NCBI RefSeq assembly: GCF_032362555.1
Contig: NC_083515.1
Coordinates: 2,081,001 to 2,145,000 of the forward strand
Origin: Amyelois transitella
Lineage: Eukaryota > Arthropoda > Insecta > Lepidoptera > Pyralidae
Reading direction: 5' to 3'
Length of the DNA stretch: 64,000 nucleotides
Shown: piece after piece, positions 9,219 through 28,701 of the stretch
How the letters are laid out: the number at the start of each line of letters is the position of its first letter
Numbering within the stretch: the first letter of the stretch is position 1
The notes under the pieces: model-generated
What the model was told of the DNA's origin: nothing
Database searches by the model: none
Seen by the model: the letters and a program-made list of their open reading frames with translations, nothing else
Translations under genes and position numbers: made by a program

Positions 9219-12200
9219 TAGGGGTACAATGTGATTGCCCCATTAAAATAAAAAATTCTTACTTATATTTCGTTCTTTACTTAATCACGCTTCACTTAAT
9301 CAATCTTCTTACTTATAATACTGACCTCCATAAGTAAATATTAACCCTTTATGTATATACCCTGTTTATAATAATAAAATTCAAACCCTGCATATCTTAT
9401 TTTTTAAGTGACCGAATTATAACTTTCTTTTCTAGTCTATTTACTTTACGTAATAAGTACCTAATTTAGTTGTTGGCGAAATAATGGCAGAAATATGGGC
9501 CAAATTTTTACTTAATTTACGCTTAAATATTGAAGTCAGAAAACCTTCTTTAAAAAGAATTTTAAAAAAGAACAAGTAATTTGTACTAAGAGAAAGTCGA
9601 GAATTACTCTTCCCTGTGAAAATAGCTGAACCATGTTGATGTATTTAAATTATAGAATAAATTGTCTTTTAGAAGTAGGATATGTATGTACAATTCTGAA
9701 GTCACGTAAGACGGTTAGTGATTTGTTTATACGGTATTAAAAGTATGGCCCTTTCGTGAATTGTGTTTACTAAAGGTCTTTCCACACCACACACATCCTG
9801 TCACGTTCTCGCCTCGACTCTGGTGTTTTTATTCGTTTGTAATATCTTTATTGCATAGAAATTTACACAGTAACAAGAAAATAGTAAGTACATAGTTATA
9901 AAAGAAACAAATCACTTGCAATGGCGGACTTATCCCATGAAGTTTGGTGGTGGTGTGACCTTTATATATGGTGGTACTTTTATGTACACTGTACTGTTTA
10001 CGAAAAATAACGACTGTTTTGACAGCAGGACAGAATGATACATTTGTAATTAGAGCGAAAGAGACAGACGAACAAAGTTCGTGTTTGATAGCTGTCTGTG
10101 ACTTTTTTCTAGCACTAGTGTTATCGACATTCCATGTGTCATCTTTATTTCTTGGTTACAAAATGGAATTTTAAGACTAAATTTCTATGTTATCATTATT
10201 TTTATCATCTTATAAACTTTCTGCTCAATTTTGTTTATTTATTCATTGTATATCTTGAGTATGACTCTTTTTGTACTAGCGATACATATTAATTCCCTAC
10301 ATTCAAATTATAAGTTCATATAAGTCTTGGAGCTGACAAGGGACAATGGCCCGAAGCTTAGATATATTATGTTAAATTTTGAATCGCATGTTTGAATTGA
10401 GAAGCACCCGTGTTTTATTTGGTATGTATGCTAGGCATTGCCACTCCCGCACAGAAAAATATATATGGTCAAAAAGTTGAAAAACTTGTTATTCCTAATG
10501 TTGGTTTTGTATAAGCTTGGAATAGTTCTATTTTGAAAAAGGTTATAATTTAGTTTATAAAGCATTATAGAAAAAGTATTGATAAAAATAGATTTAAGTA
10601 ATCTTCTAATAAAATATTTATTGTTATGAAATATTCTACATTGTTGAATTGTATTAAAAATATCTATTTTTATATAACTGTGTTTGAATTTTACGTATTT
10701 TCCTATAAAATTTTAAAGCATAATAAGTACTACACTACACATCGTTATGTAGCGCCAAGTAGGTAAATAATAATGGAAGGTTGATAGTTGCGTGAGGTCA
10801 CGTACATTCAGTGTTTTAGTTCTATATATTATGATCAGCTTCTGTACGTTATTATGAAATATCTTATCTGGAAGTAATTTATCTAGAAATAAGTAGTGCC
10901 CTTGTACTAAATTTCTCTTTAAGTTCTATTCTTACTTTTCCTTGATGTACATACAAATATATACAATAATAATAAATAACAACTTTTATTAGGTACAACA
11001 AATCTTCATCTACAGTCACTCATAATGCATTCTTTCTAAATTCTTAAAAAAAATATGTGCCAAAAAGTCTTAAACATCAATTCAAATTGTTATTTTGATA
11101 AAAATTTAAGATTGTCTAATATAGATAGAGTAGACTCTCAACAAATGATAAATCCAGATATATCTAATTTTTCTGATTGACTAATCGCGGCATGCGGTGT
11201 CATTGTGGTCAGCCGCCCACGACACTTTGTCCGATCAATTCAATGTGGCGTTACTTTGTTGTTGCAACTGGGTGAAATTGCTCTCAATTTTATCAAGACC
11301 CTTTGAAGTCTGAAGGCATTAGTGGCGGATACTTTTAACGTTCTATTGTTTATAGTTTTGCAGTTATATGGAGCCTATATCTTCTAATACGCTATTTCTA
11401 AGTGTTAACATTATATGGGTTATACCATACCAGTAAAAGGTACTGACAAAAAAGAATTCTACTAAAAATATTGACACTAGTACTAGTTTGAATTGGTTTT
11501 ATAAATAACAGATTTAAACCTAAGGCTTAAAATTTTATTACTTCATAAAATATTGCTGTTTTTAAATAAAAATGTGAGAGGTAAACAAAACGGATTAATA
11601 CTAATATTTTATTGTTTTGGAATACTACCCAGGCTAATCCATCACTCATAGAAACCGCCACATTGAAATTAAACATGACGACAATGTATGCACGCGTTTT
11701 CTTTCTATATAATAAATAATACGAAAACATAATAAATAGGGCAATACACTCTACCTATCGTGTTTACAAGTACAATGCATCCTAGACGCAGGCAGATAGC
11801 TAACTAATGGTGCGGTTAGTGCATATCAGGCATCGCTGACGCGCGCTCGAGTTTCATTCTTAATATCGCCTTTGGTAATACGATACCAATGTTCTTCCGT
11901 CCATAAATTTATGCAGAAAATGATTGCTTATTACTTTTACGAAAGTTAAAAGTGGATAATACAGTACCTATTAGGTATTTATGTATTTACTAAGGTGTCA
12001 CAATGTTGAAGTAGACAATAATGTCCACAGTGTTGGTTTGTTTGAGCTGACCTCCAGAAATAAAATTGAATCCTAAGTGTAAAAATCTATTATAAATAAA
12101 GAGTTAATTGGAGTTCAGTACCTTACAGTCCGTCAGATGGTACTGTATGCATATTAGGTATGGTCTCTTAAAATATACTTACTATATAGTAATGTAAAAG

Positions 12201-12383
12201 GCATTAAACCTATTGTTTTCTTCGATAACGTCTACGAAGTTGGTGATCCTAATTGATCCTTATCTTTGTTGTTCCGAGTTAGAGGAATGCGATGACACAA
12301 ATAAGTGTGGGTCCGAGTGATTCACAGTGGAGTTTAGTTTCTAATCCGCTACCAAATCTACGTCACTTTCAGCAATAGAGACC

Positions 12384-12418
12384 GATAAGCGATAACGAAA
12401 TGATAAAACTTTATCATT
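12384..12418. promoter_or_regulatory. Cluster of GATA motifs upstream of the LRR gene
   Basis: Within 35 bp there are gataag (12384), gataac (12391), tgataaaa (12401) and the reverse form ttatcatt (12411). The cluster sits 75-110 bp before the start codon of the LRR gene, where a proximal promoter would be. Binding by GATA factors is inferred from the motifs alone. Confidence 0.4.
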
Positions 12419-12492
12419 CTACCTTGATTACGGACAAGGCGTAGCTGTATCGGCGGCATTTATGTAGAAAAACAACAGAAAATCAAGCGAAA

Positions 12493-15400
12493 ATGCGCGC
12501 CATTATTTTGGCATTTTTATTTTTAATTTCAAATTTTACGAGTGGCCAGGACATGTTGAGTGATGCGGAAATAAAACGAGTGGTGAAATTGGATGATATT
12601 TGTACGTGCAGTGAAATCCATGATGCTACAGGGACACATTTTGTGCTCAATATCTTGTGTTCGTCCACTGATAGGATTGAAGAGTTCCAAGATTTGGATA
12701 AAGTGGAATGGCCGTCAAACCCTCATGGACTGAAAATTGAAGCGAACTTCCAGGCATTGGGAATTACTATTCTAGCTAAGTATGTATTCATAATATCTTT
12801 TCATTTGTAAGTATATTAAGTATTTGTAATCTTATCTTTAAAGACTTTAACACATAATGTTCTTATTTCTGCTATACAGACCCTCAGTCCAGTAAACACT
12901 TACATACATTCTGTGGCTGTTTGCGACTGGTAGAAGCAAATATAAGTGTTAAGAAGGTAGTGTTAGATTGTGCAAGTCCATCGCGCCTATTCATTAAGAA
13001 AGTGACCCTTGACTGTCTGGTTTAAAAGGGAAGAAAAGTGGCTGCCACTAGTTTATCGGACCAAAACCAAGTCTTCAGACTTAAAAATATAAATTTAACG
13101 TCCTTCTGCCTAGTGATATCCAGTCTTGCTTTGTGGTTTTGCCGACCTCCCAATCTATACTATCAAATTGAATTCAGTTTATAAGTAAGCTTGCGGTTGA
13201 AATAAATCTATTTGGGATAATGTATGAAGGCCAACAGATTGTGCAATGAAGTGCAAATAACTCAAATTTTAGGGTACCAGTTATAACTTGCCTAAACAAA
13301 ATACTAAAGAAAAACACAAAAAAGTCTATGAATTATTCAGAGGACTTCATATGAAACTTGTGACCATATCCAGTCACCATGTAGGTAGATGTTCTAACCT
13401 TAATGATAAATCATAGATAAACACTAAACTATGCTTATCAGAGGATCCAGTACCTGGGTGCTACCGAGAGTACCTACAATGTATAGTGATGAGCATAGAA
13501 ATCTGACCGTCTGTCAGTAGTTAGGGGAAGGTGGGGCTACTTCGTACACATTTCACTTATCGGGGTATACAAACGGAAGTAAATCTTTTTCAAAATAAAC
13601 AGAGACGTCAATGGAAAGGTGGTATATTTGACTTTAAAACTAGATAATTGCTTTTGGAGTATAAAGAAGTACTTCAGATTTATAAGCTATTTACCTAAAG
13701 ATGGAAATTGTGCGAATTTACCCCACACGTGGGGCACATTCGAACATATAGTGGGGCACATTCATGCGCAGTGGGGAACATTCGTACAAAGTAAAATAAT
13801 ACCCAAAAATTATGCAAAAATAATACTTTATTGACTTTAAATCTACCTAGGTACTTAGTCAACAATCATAGCCATATTTTGAAATAGTTGTATTTATTCT
13901 CTGAGATCAATTACGAAAAATGACGTTACAGTAATCAGTCTCAAAATCAAATTCAAAACCATAAATCTAAAAACGACACATAGGAACTTTTTCCGTATTA
14001 TAAAATATGAAATAATAAACTCTTCTATGCCATCATTGATATGATACTTAACATGATATCCTAATCTAGCCAAAACTTTTCAAAAAATTAAAAAACTTAT
14101 CAAAATACAAAAAACTTAACGATCTTTCGTCAAAAAAGAAAATAATCATCTCAAAGTATCAAATTATGAAAATAAACAATTTTATCTTAATTTACTCCAA
14201 CTCTATTGGATATTATATCTAGAAAAATCTTTTCCAAAGTTGAAAATACTAGCTGTCCTCGCTGTAGCAGCAGAATTTGCCAGTAAATTTGTGTTTTTGT
14301 AAGACATTTTCTAAGTTTCCAAAGAATTCGCCAACCGCTGTCTTATTAAATCCAAATGATCTAGCTGCACTTGTATTTTCGGGTTTTCGTAAACTCAAAT
14401 TAGTGTTTCGTTTACGATAGCAGGCCAACCAATCTTTACCGGCCTTTTTGTTTTCATCCCAGCTAGGTGGATATCGAAAATTATTCAATTTAGCGAATTG
14501 GTAGGCAAGTTTCCTAATTTGTTCAAGCGTTAAACCATAGTGCCTCTTAGAACTGATCTTAATATAGTCATTAAGCATGTCTTCTTCTTGTTTGGTAAAA
14601 ACCTGATTGGCAGTATACTTTGAGTCAAACGATCGTTTTGGTGTAGTAGGTTCAGCACTTTCGGCAGATTTGAATTTGCGGATGTTTTTAAGACGACTTT
14701 CAAGTGTTGATGGCTTTACATTATATTTATCTGCAGACTTCCTGATAGATAATTTTTCGTTTAGTACCCCTTTAATTGCTGATGCCATGTCCCCTTCATT
14801 CACTATAGCACTCCTGGTATTCTTTCTTTTGTAGTTACGAACCATCTGAAACAAAGTAATTATGAAAATCTAGTAAATCAGATTAAGATGTCATTAGGGG
14901 TACATTCGTACAGTACGAATGTGCCCCTTGTGTTAGTGAACGAATGTACCCCAACCAATATGCAAGTCACATTTTATAAACTAGAAAGAAAACCGTTAAG
15001 ATGACAGTAAAACGGATGAGAATCACTTAAAACTGATACATCTCCAGTGAATATAACAAATAACAAAACCATTGGTATAGTTATTACAAGAGATAAAGGA
15101 GTTTAATTTACTGTAAAATAAATACTTACGGTGACGAAAAACACGTAGTGTCCAGTCCCAGCGGCCGCGTCGCTCGCACTGCCTCTTCACCCCGCGCGCC
15201 GCGCCTCTGAACGGGTGCGTACTTCGCACACAAAGATGGAGTCTCTAGCGTTATTCTTTAGTATAAATATAGCTGGTGAACGAATCTACCCCGCGTACGA
15301 AATAGCCCCACCTTCCCCTACTATGAAATAATGGTCAGATATATGAGCTATACACTGTACAACATAACCGTAAGGTTCAAGGGCCTCGCACGTCATCATA

Positions 15401-18400
15401 TTTGCATGTGGTTTTCAACGGCTTTATCGTTTTATACCTTGCCTAGGTTAATAAACTAATTGGGCTATTTTACGTAGATAAAAATGGAAATACCTAATAA
15501 CTCGGCAATTATTCGACGTTTATTATCGCATACCTAGTGAGAATCCAGAACTCTTTCTTTTTTAAGTCTATTAAATATCTACTAATCAACCATTCTCTAC
15601 TAGTAAACCATTGCAATAATAATAAACCATAAAACGATTAATAAAAAAATACTTTCACTCAAGTAACATGAAACTTAGTCGTAATGAGCCGATGTCTTGA
15701 CGAAAAAGTCAATAATCAAATTGTCATCAAAAAGATATTAAATGGGCGAAGTTTCGACACAAATTCGTAGTGTAGTGCAACATCTTATCTGAGCACAACA
15801 TTACAATACATACTTGAGTAATGATAATTTCTGAGTATTGCACAGATACTCGGTACCTACTATCCTGTGAGTAACGATGTCTATCGTCTATTTAACTTCA
15901 TTATGATTATAATGTCGTCGTGTTATGTTTCCGGCACATTGACTACTTAATTATCTTCATTGGTTATTGTAAGAGGCGACTAAGGGAATAAGCGCTTTTT
16001 CCCGTGTCTCAAGTTCGAGTAATCTAAGCTGGGTTAAATAAAACCGTCTTATTTAAAATACTCGACTCCTCTCCAAGTCTCCAGGGTAATGACGAATTAA
16101 CTTTAAAAAAAGAACCAAAACTTGCAAGCACAGCTTTTTAAACAAAGAAGTTAATTAGTTAGATACCGATTCGACATATCGTCTCCTGTGAAGGTTCATT
16201 GATGCTAAAGGTTCATATTTTTGTAATTTACCCAGAAAAAGGGCGATCTAAATAAGAAATGAGTTTATCGTACGAATCCCTGGTAGGTAGGTACCTAAGG
16301 TCAACAACCACGCTATCAGCGTAAAAATTGGTGTAGTTTGCGCACCGTCACATCAATCAACTTGTGCTCAAATTCATCCGAATTATCAAGTTTGCTTTGC
16401 GAATCTTTATCGTAAAAATCTACGATAAATATCCGCAAAGACCGTCTTTTATCCCTAACCTACTTACGTGATGTCAAAAGGTGTGCAAGCCTCATTAATG
16501 ACACGCTTAATGTACAGAATAACACCTTCCCGCCATATTCATTTACCCAAGTAGATAAAGGGTCGATTTTACATAGATTAAGGGTATAAGTGGGATGCTA
16601 ACCCGGAGACGTGATGTTAATATTGACGTGTATGCAAGCACCTTTGTTTATACATACATACATACAATAACGTCTATAACCCTTGCGGGGTAGACAGAGC
16701 CAACAGTCTTGTTAAGGCTTATAGGCCACGTTGAGCTATTTGGCTTTAAGATAGAATTGAGATTCAAATAGTGACAGTTTGCTAGCCCATCGCCTAGAAA
16801 AAGGATCTCAAGTTTGTAAGCCTATCCCTTAGTCGCCTTTAACGACATCCGTGGGATAGAGATGGAGATTGGGATTGGTGCCGGGAACCACACGGCACGT
16901 CACCTTTGTTTATAAATGTAAGATTATCGTAATTACAGGATTGCACGGTTTCTGATGTCGGGGTGTGGTAATAGCGTTAGATAAGGTTATTAGAGAACTG
17001 ATGTCACTGTGGCAGTAATTGGTTCCGTTGTCAAATTGACTCAACTCTAGGGAGATCATTGTACTGTTCATAATTCTACTTAGTAAAGTATGGACTAACA
17101 ATTTGTCAGTTAGGATTGTACAGTAACCCAAAAAATATGTTAGGTTCTTAGATCAAATAATCTTGTAAGATAGGTAGGGACATTAATTCGGTATAGTAGG
17201 TATAACTCATGAATTACTTTATTATAATTATATACTATGCGAGTATATTCTTCTGTGATAGAGTTTATAATGTGATACTCTGTAAATAGGTACTAGCTGC
17301 CTTGATGGTATTAAAAGATGACTGCATTGATGGTATCATAAGAATCATGAAGACGAATGATCTACTTCCTAGTTATTCTAATACTTAATTCCTGTATGAC
17401 CTCAAACCAGGGAACTGCTAGGATAATGGATATTAACTTCTTTGTTGCGATTTACCTATTGGTGAAATAGTTGTATTTGCTGTTTTAAAACACAATAGGA
17501 ACGATTTGAATCTCCAAACAGCTTTTTTATGTACCTCTTACTTGGAATGTGATCATAAACGTTCCAGGTCTCTCATCAAGAACATGACCAAAGAATACGC
17601 TAGGATATTTTAAAACTATAATCATCAGCACATAATCAGCGACACAGAATATCATTTATCCTTTTCGTGTATGTAGCGGGAACAAGGAATCGGGCTCGAC
17701 ATCCACATGTGAACCTAATTGAAAATTACGATTTCCATTTCAGATTACCACCAAATTCTCAAGTGGAGACGCTGACCTTCAACAGCAACGCAATAAACAC
17801 ATACTGGCCTGACCCATTCAGTGACCTGCCCAATCTGCGAGTTCTCTCATTCTACCAGAACGAACTGACCAGCATATCACCAGATCTCTTTACCAAACTC
17901 TACACACTAGAAGACTTGGATCTATCATACAACAAACTTTCAACATTTTCACACAGAGACTTTAAAACTCTGAAACGACTGAAAAGATTGAATTTGCAAA
18001 GCAACAATATACAGTATGTGCCACTTGAAGCTTTCAGGCCACTAGCAATGTTGGAAGAGTTAGATTTGAGCAGAAATAGTTTGTCAGGAGAACTAATGCT
18101 GAGAACGCTGGATGGAGAATCGTTGAAAGGGTTGAAGAGGTTATTGCTAGGCGCAAACAGAATTACTACAATTACGAAAGATTCATTTCAAGATGATAAT
18201 AGTTTGTAAGTAAATGTGTCTCATCGAATAGATATTTATGTCTAACTAAACCACTTCCCAAGTTTCTTAGAACCACATATTCATGCTATTGCTTCTAACA
18301 CTGCCTCGCTCAATTTTACTAAAATATACAGAATTGATGAATACACTTGTATATTTTGTTTTACTAATGTTATTTCTATAAATGTTCACGTAAAGACGAG

Positions 18401-21400
18401 AGTAAAATCCTTATTGATTTTCACTTATTATGGTCAGTCAGCAGCAAAGTAAGAGCATTTTTCTTTAAAAATTTCAGAGAGTTGTTGGACCTGTCGTACA
18501 ACCTCATCCAAACAATCGACGAGGACGCATTCCTCTCCTGCGTCAATTTACAAGAGTTGAACCTCGGAAACAATAACATTACCTTCGTCTTCCAACTACC
18601 CTCGCTTCTGCAGATCGCCATATTGAAAACCAACACCTTGTACCATTGGCCGCAGTTTCCTGGCGGCATCAAACTGATCGATTTGGCGAATAATCGATTG
18701 TCCGATGTGTACGACGAAAGTAGAGCTGAATTCGATAATCTCGAGGTAATTTCTGCTATCATATTAGTGCGAATTTATATAAAGACATACTTATTATTGA
18801 ATTTATTTTATGGTATGACATAAGGCAATGTTTTGGGCCCTCTGAGGATATAAAAAATCTTTTTAAAATAGAGATAATTGATATAAATTGAACAGATAGT
18901 AATTATTTTATTGGATCGTGAAATTAATTGCTATTATGTTTTTTTTTTTCAGGTGTTGGATATAAGCGGAAACCAAATTACAGATTGGAATATACAAAAG
19001 AAACTGAGTAACTTAATAAATCTAGATTTATCCTACAATGCCATCAAAGAAATACCAAAGACCCTAAACGCAGAGTTACTACCTAGTTTAAAAACTCTCA
19101 GGTTAGACGGCAACCCAATAAAGAATATTTATTTTAAGAACATTATAGCTCTAAAGCATTTATATATGAATGATTTAGACAAGCTTGTTGTAGTCGAAGA
19201 TAAGGCATTTAGTAACGTAGTGGGTAGAGATGACACTGAAGGGCAGGAGATGATGGACACAAACTGCTTCTCTTTATATTTGAGCAATTGCCGATCGCTG
19301 GAAGAGATCCAGAGGGGTGTTTTTGACGGAACTTCTTTATGTATGGTTCGTATCACTATTATAAAAAGATAAATAAATAACAGATATAAATGTAAATAAT
19401 AAAGTAAGTAGCAGTGTTATTTTGAACTTACGTATCTTGATGATACAAAGCTTGCAGAGTTTTATTTCTGAAATTCATGTATAAGTAAACTCTCGAGGAA
19501 AAGTAACTGACATAACATTTATTTTCTTTTTTATCATCACCCCAGAATCAACTAAATAGATAATAAAGGTATCTGAACCTTGCGGGAAAGAAGAAACCCT
19601 CACTGACACACTTAATGGAAAAGATTCTCTAATTTCAGCTAGACATAAGCAAGAACAACCTGACACATATCCCTCGAGGCCTGCTGGACTGGGCTTCAGT
19701 GCCAGAGGGCGTTAACCTCCAGCTGAACCCGTGGGATTGCTCCTGTGATATGGAGTGGATGCTCGATGATATCTTGGGGAGGATGTACAATGATAACGCT
19801 AATCTTCTTCTGAATTTGAGGTAAGTATGGATTTATGCTAGGACTCCTTTTAATCACGAGACAAATCAACGTTATTTACAAACATGCAAATTATCTCGTT
19901 TTTAAGCCCATACGGTGTAGATAGAGCCAACAGTCTGAAATGAGATTCAGATAGTGACATATTGATAGCCTATTGATATTAAAACTAGAATTTTAAGTTT
20001 ATTGGCCTCTCCCTTTGCTGTCTTTTACTATCTGCACGGGAAGAGAAAATCTTAATGCAATACATGAATGTGGCTATTCCATCAGTTATTTACAAAACAA
20101 CTATTTAAAATACCTGCACCGAAACTTCAGGCTCATACAATTTGGTAAACTAAGCTGTATGTTTAAAAGTATGTACTCGTAAATGTTTAAAAGTATTGGT
20201 TACTCGTCCTTACCTTAAGTTGCCATAGTTATTTATGGTAATAACGTTGCACGTTTCTAAGTAACTATATAGTTTAGGTATTTTATGTTAATTTGTCCCG
20301 TATATCTTTATTTATGTGCCGTGTGGTTCCCGGCACCAATACAAAAAAAAATAGGACCACTCCATCTCTTTCCCATGGATGTCGTAAAAGGCGACTAAGG
20401 GATAGGCTTACAAACTTGGGATTCTTTTCTAGGCGATGGGCTAGCAACCTGTCACACTATTTGAATCTCAATTCTATCATTAAGCCAAATAGCTGAACGT
20501 GGCCATTCGGTCTTTTCAAGACTGTCGGCTCTGTCTACCCCGCAAGGGATATAGACGTGACCATATGTATAGTTTATTTTATGTTCAGATGCGCCTCCCC
20601 CCGCGCCCTGCAAGGCCTCCGCCTGGTGCATTGGTACAACTGGACGGACCGCCCGCTCTGCGGAGACGTGTACGACATGTCGCCCAGGGCCGGACCTCAT
20701 AACACATTTTTGGTAAGAAAATTAACATATTAGCTAATACATACCTTAACACACGCTATTGTATACTCCACTGATGTTATTCAGGTTGTGAGAGGATTTA
20801 TCGTCGGTATTTTTGATTGTAAGATTAAGGGCGTAGAATTTTAAACAAATAAAAATTAAAAGACGGTGGTATCTGAGTGGTGGTGGGTAGCCTTTCAGTC
20901 TATTCGGGAATATTGACTCTGTCTACCCCATAGGGCATTAAGACGTGATTTTGATCTTTTTTTTCTTTCCATCTCTCAAATGAGGTCAATTAGAAAAAAG
21001 ACAATAATTTTTCCAACGTTTTTTTAGTTAAATATTCTTTGTGCGTTGAGTGTGAATTCCTTAAGATACGCTTAATCTATATGCCACATTGTCTATATTT
21101 TCTTAATCTATATTCCACATTACAGCGAGAGCCAATTATCATCAAGAGATATCACAATGTATCGTTATATTCAGTGGTAGTATAATTCTCAGATGGAGTC
21201 AACATCAGCGACCTACGCGCCCAAAGTGAGCACACTTACCATCATCCTCGGGACTTGTATCCTTACGTTCTTGGTCGTAGCTATAGCTCTTATGGTCTAC
21301 CTCATAAGGACCAGGAAGAGGCACCGAGCGAGACAGGCAGCTATGCAAAGAAAGAGACAGAGTGCCACAGATTCTAAACACTTCAACGGTGTGGATAAAG

Positions 21401-21429
21401 AACAGTTTTCGGCTTTGAATAAAGCGTGA
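12493..21429 (+). CDS. Single-pass membrane leucine-rich-repeat protein (7 exons)
   Basis: Exons: 12493-12779, 17744-18205, 18478-18745, 18953-19345, 19639-19820, 20589-20712, 21193-21429. They join in frame to 650 aa. Signal peptide MRAIILAFLFLISNFTSG. A Cys-containing N-terminal segment of about 75 aa (CTCSEIHD) follows, then roughly 14 LRRs (LEDLDLSYNKLSTF, LKRLNLQSNNIQYV, LEELDLSRNSLSGE, LINLDLSYNAIKEI, LDISKNNLTHI). An LRRCT-like cap carries NPWDCSCDMEWM and downstream cysteines. The transmembrane helix (TIILGTCILTFLVVAIALMV) is followed by a basic stop-transfer RTRKRHRARQ and a cytoplasmic tail of about 40 aa with no TIR domain, so it is not a Toll receptor. An adhesion or receptor role is inferred from architecture. 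I cannot name an orthologue. The exon 4 donor (ATG|gttcgt) is non-consensus but is the one that keeps frame. The intron 1 insertion makes this gene long. Confidence 0.87.
13522..15320 (-). mobile_element. Deleted pogo/Tigger-type DNA transposon with terminal inverted repeats and TA target duplication
   Basis: Ends ggggaaggtggggcta.ttcgta (13524 onward, and its complement ending at 15318) are flanked by TA on both sides, the Tc1/mariner-pogo signature. Inside, repeated 'gtgggg.acattcgtac' blocks lie near both ends (13725-13795 and 14893-14960), resembling arrayed transposase-binding sites. The minus-strand frame 14854-14249 (201 aa) gives a pipsqueak-type helix-turn-helix (SIRKSADKYNVKPSTLESRL) and a CENPB-like second DNA-binding region (LNDYIKISSKRHYGLTLEQI). 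The frame stops before the DDE catalytic domain and no further frame follows, so the copy is non-autonomous. It lies in LRR intron 1 on the opposite strand. Confidence 0.85.
14249..14854 (-). pseudogene. Truncated pogo/Tigger-like transposase, DNA-binding half only
   Basis: 201 aa, very basic at the N-terminus (MVRNYKRKNTRS). It has a psq-type HTH at about residues 25-60 and a CENPB/HTH_Tnp-like region at about 90-150, including WDENKKAGKDWLACYRKRN, a typical sequence before the DDE domain. It ends at GKFCCYSEDS, where relatives continue into the catalytic core. The rest is absent from the element. A DNA-binding-only product could be expressed or domesticated, but nothing here shows it. Confidence 0.8.
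16651..16898 (-). repeat. SINE A copy in LRR intron 1
   Basis: tacatacatacat tail, 'cccttgcggggtagacagag', 'gtgacagtttgctagcccat', 'tatcccttagtcgccttta', head 'ggtgccgggaaccacacggc'. Near full length, with the poly(A/T) stretch near the head reduced. Confidence 0.85.
20316..20570 (+). repeat. SINE A copy abutting the exon 6 acceptor of the LRR gene
   Basis: A full copy from gtgccgtgtggttcccggca to the tail 'gacgtgaccatatgtat'. Its end lies only about 18 bp before the acceptor AG at 20587-20588, so the branch point and pyrimidine tract of this intron must lie in or beside the SINE tail. Confidence 0.85.
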
Positions 21430-22549
21430 AATTGTCAATTTTCGGTTATCTAACCTACACTGATAGTAGAAATTTAACCTTTTGGAACCTTTTTGGAATG
21501 TTGACAACATAATAATAATGTCTTATATTCCCTCTCTTTCTATATTTTAGTTAACCGAAGTGATAGAAAGAGAAAGAACATAAGAAACGTGTCTTCATTG
21601 ACAATGTCCGTTAATTAAGGGGCTACTAGTATGTATGGTGAACCCAGCGGTTCAATAAAACACCACCCAATTTACAAATCAGCTCCTCGATTAAGCAAAA
21701 TTAAACTAATTGATTTTAGAATCACTTTTTTATAGTTACCTTAATTTCTTTTTACCTTAGACATTACCTATTTAGGGTTAATTGAAAAGAAGCATTGACT
21801 TAGTTTAAACTCGAAATAAGATTTGTATTGTTTTGTTACTGTAAATAATATTGAAGATTTAAGAATCAATAGTTTTATTGTTAGCAATGTGAAGTACCAA
21901 ATATTTAAATAAATGATAAGTATGTAATATTTTTTACACAGTTCTGTCAAAACAGTTACCAAACATAAATATATAAGTAGGAAATACAATTCTAATAAAT
22001 CTTAATTTATTGATGTTGGTATTAAAATATTTTTATAAAGATTCTGCTTATTTTTTTCATTAACCGATTAAATTATCACGGTGCACTGTGCATGGAGCAT
22101 AAATAATGCTAGTTGGGAATAAACATGACATCGCAACTAATATTATAAATGAGAAAGTAAGTTAAATTTTTCTTAAGAAATTTTAACTGATCAAAATTAC
22201 TTTATTACATTCCATGGTTACCTATACTTAAATCCCATTCAACAATCGCACAAATTTGTTATTATGAATTGGTTTTATTCGCTCACTTAGTCATTATATT
22301 TTCATAGATATCTATCACATCGCTAGTCCCGTCAGAGTACTTTGTATAACACTAGCCAGCCGCCCCGGCTTCACACGGGTAGCATTATAGATGTAAATCT
22401 CCCTTGAAAACCCATCTTTCCAACATTACAAATGGACCAAAATCCGTCAATAGCTTTCTGAGATTAGTTCATATATATATACGGATAGACAAAATAGAAG
22501 GATAATAATTGTGTAGTAATACTAATACAATGTGTATCGGCCTATAATC
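21430..22549. other. Convergent 3' region between the LRR gene and SQOR copy 1
   Basis: Holds the LRR 3' UTR with a good poly(A) signal aataaa at 21654-21659. SQOR copy 1 probably ends near a minus-strand signal (tttatt on plus, 22274-22279). The rest is AT-rich. A decayed 'cgccccggcttcacacgggt' dispersed repeat lies at about 22355-22480. Confidence 0.55.

Positions 22550-28701
<6,152 letters not shown>

Larger units (their letters stand above)
8769..12492. other. Intergenic region between the ACAD-like gene and the LRR gene
   Basis: Contains the ACAD 3' UTR, with possible poly(A) signals (aataaa) near 9246 and 9373, a near-complete SINE A copy (8971-9218, minus), and otherwise AT-rich sequence with no convincing coding potential. 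The open frames at 9968-10174 and 11527-11730 show no recognisable protein features. Confidence 0.6.

Noticed and set aside
17667-17743. Coding extension upstream of LRR exon 2
   Set aside because: An acceptor (tttccatttcag) at 17743 restores phase with exon 1. The upstream part has no LRR pattern.
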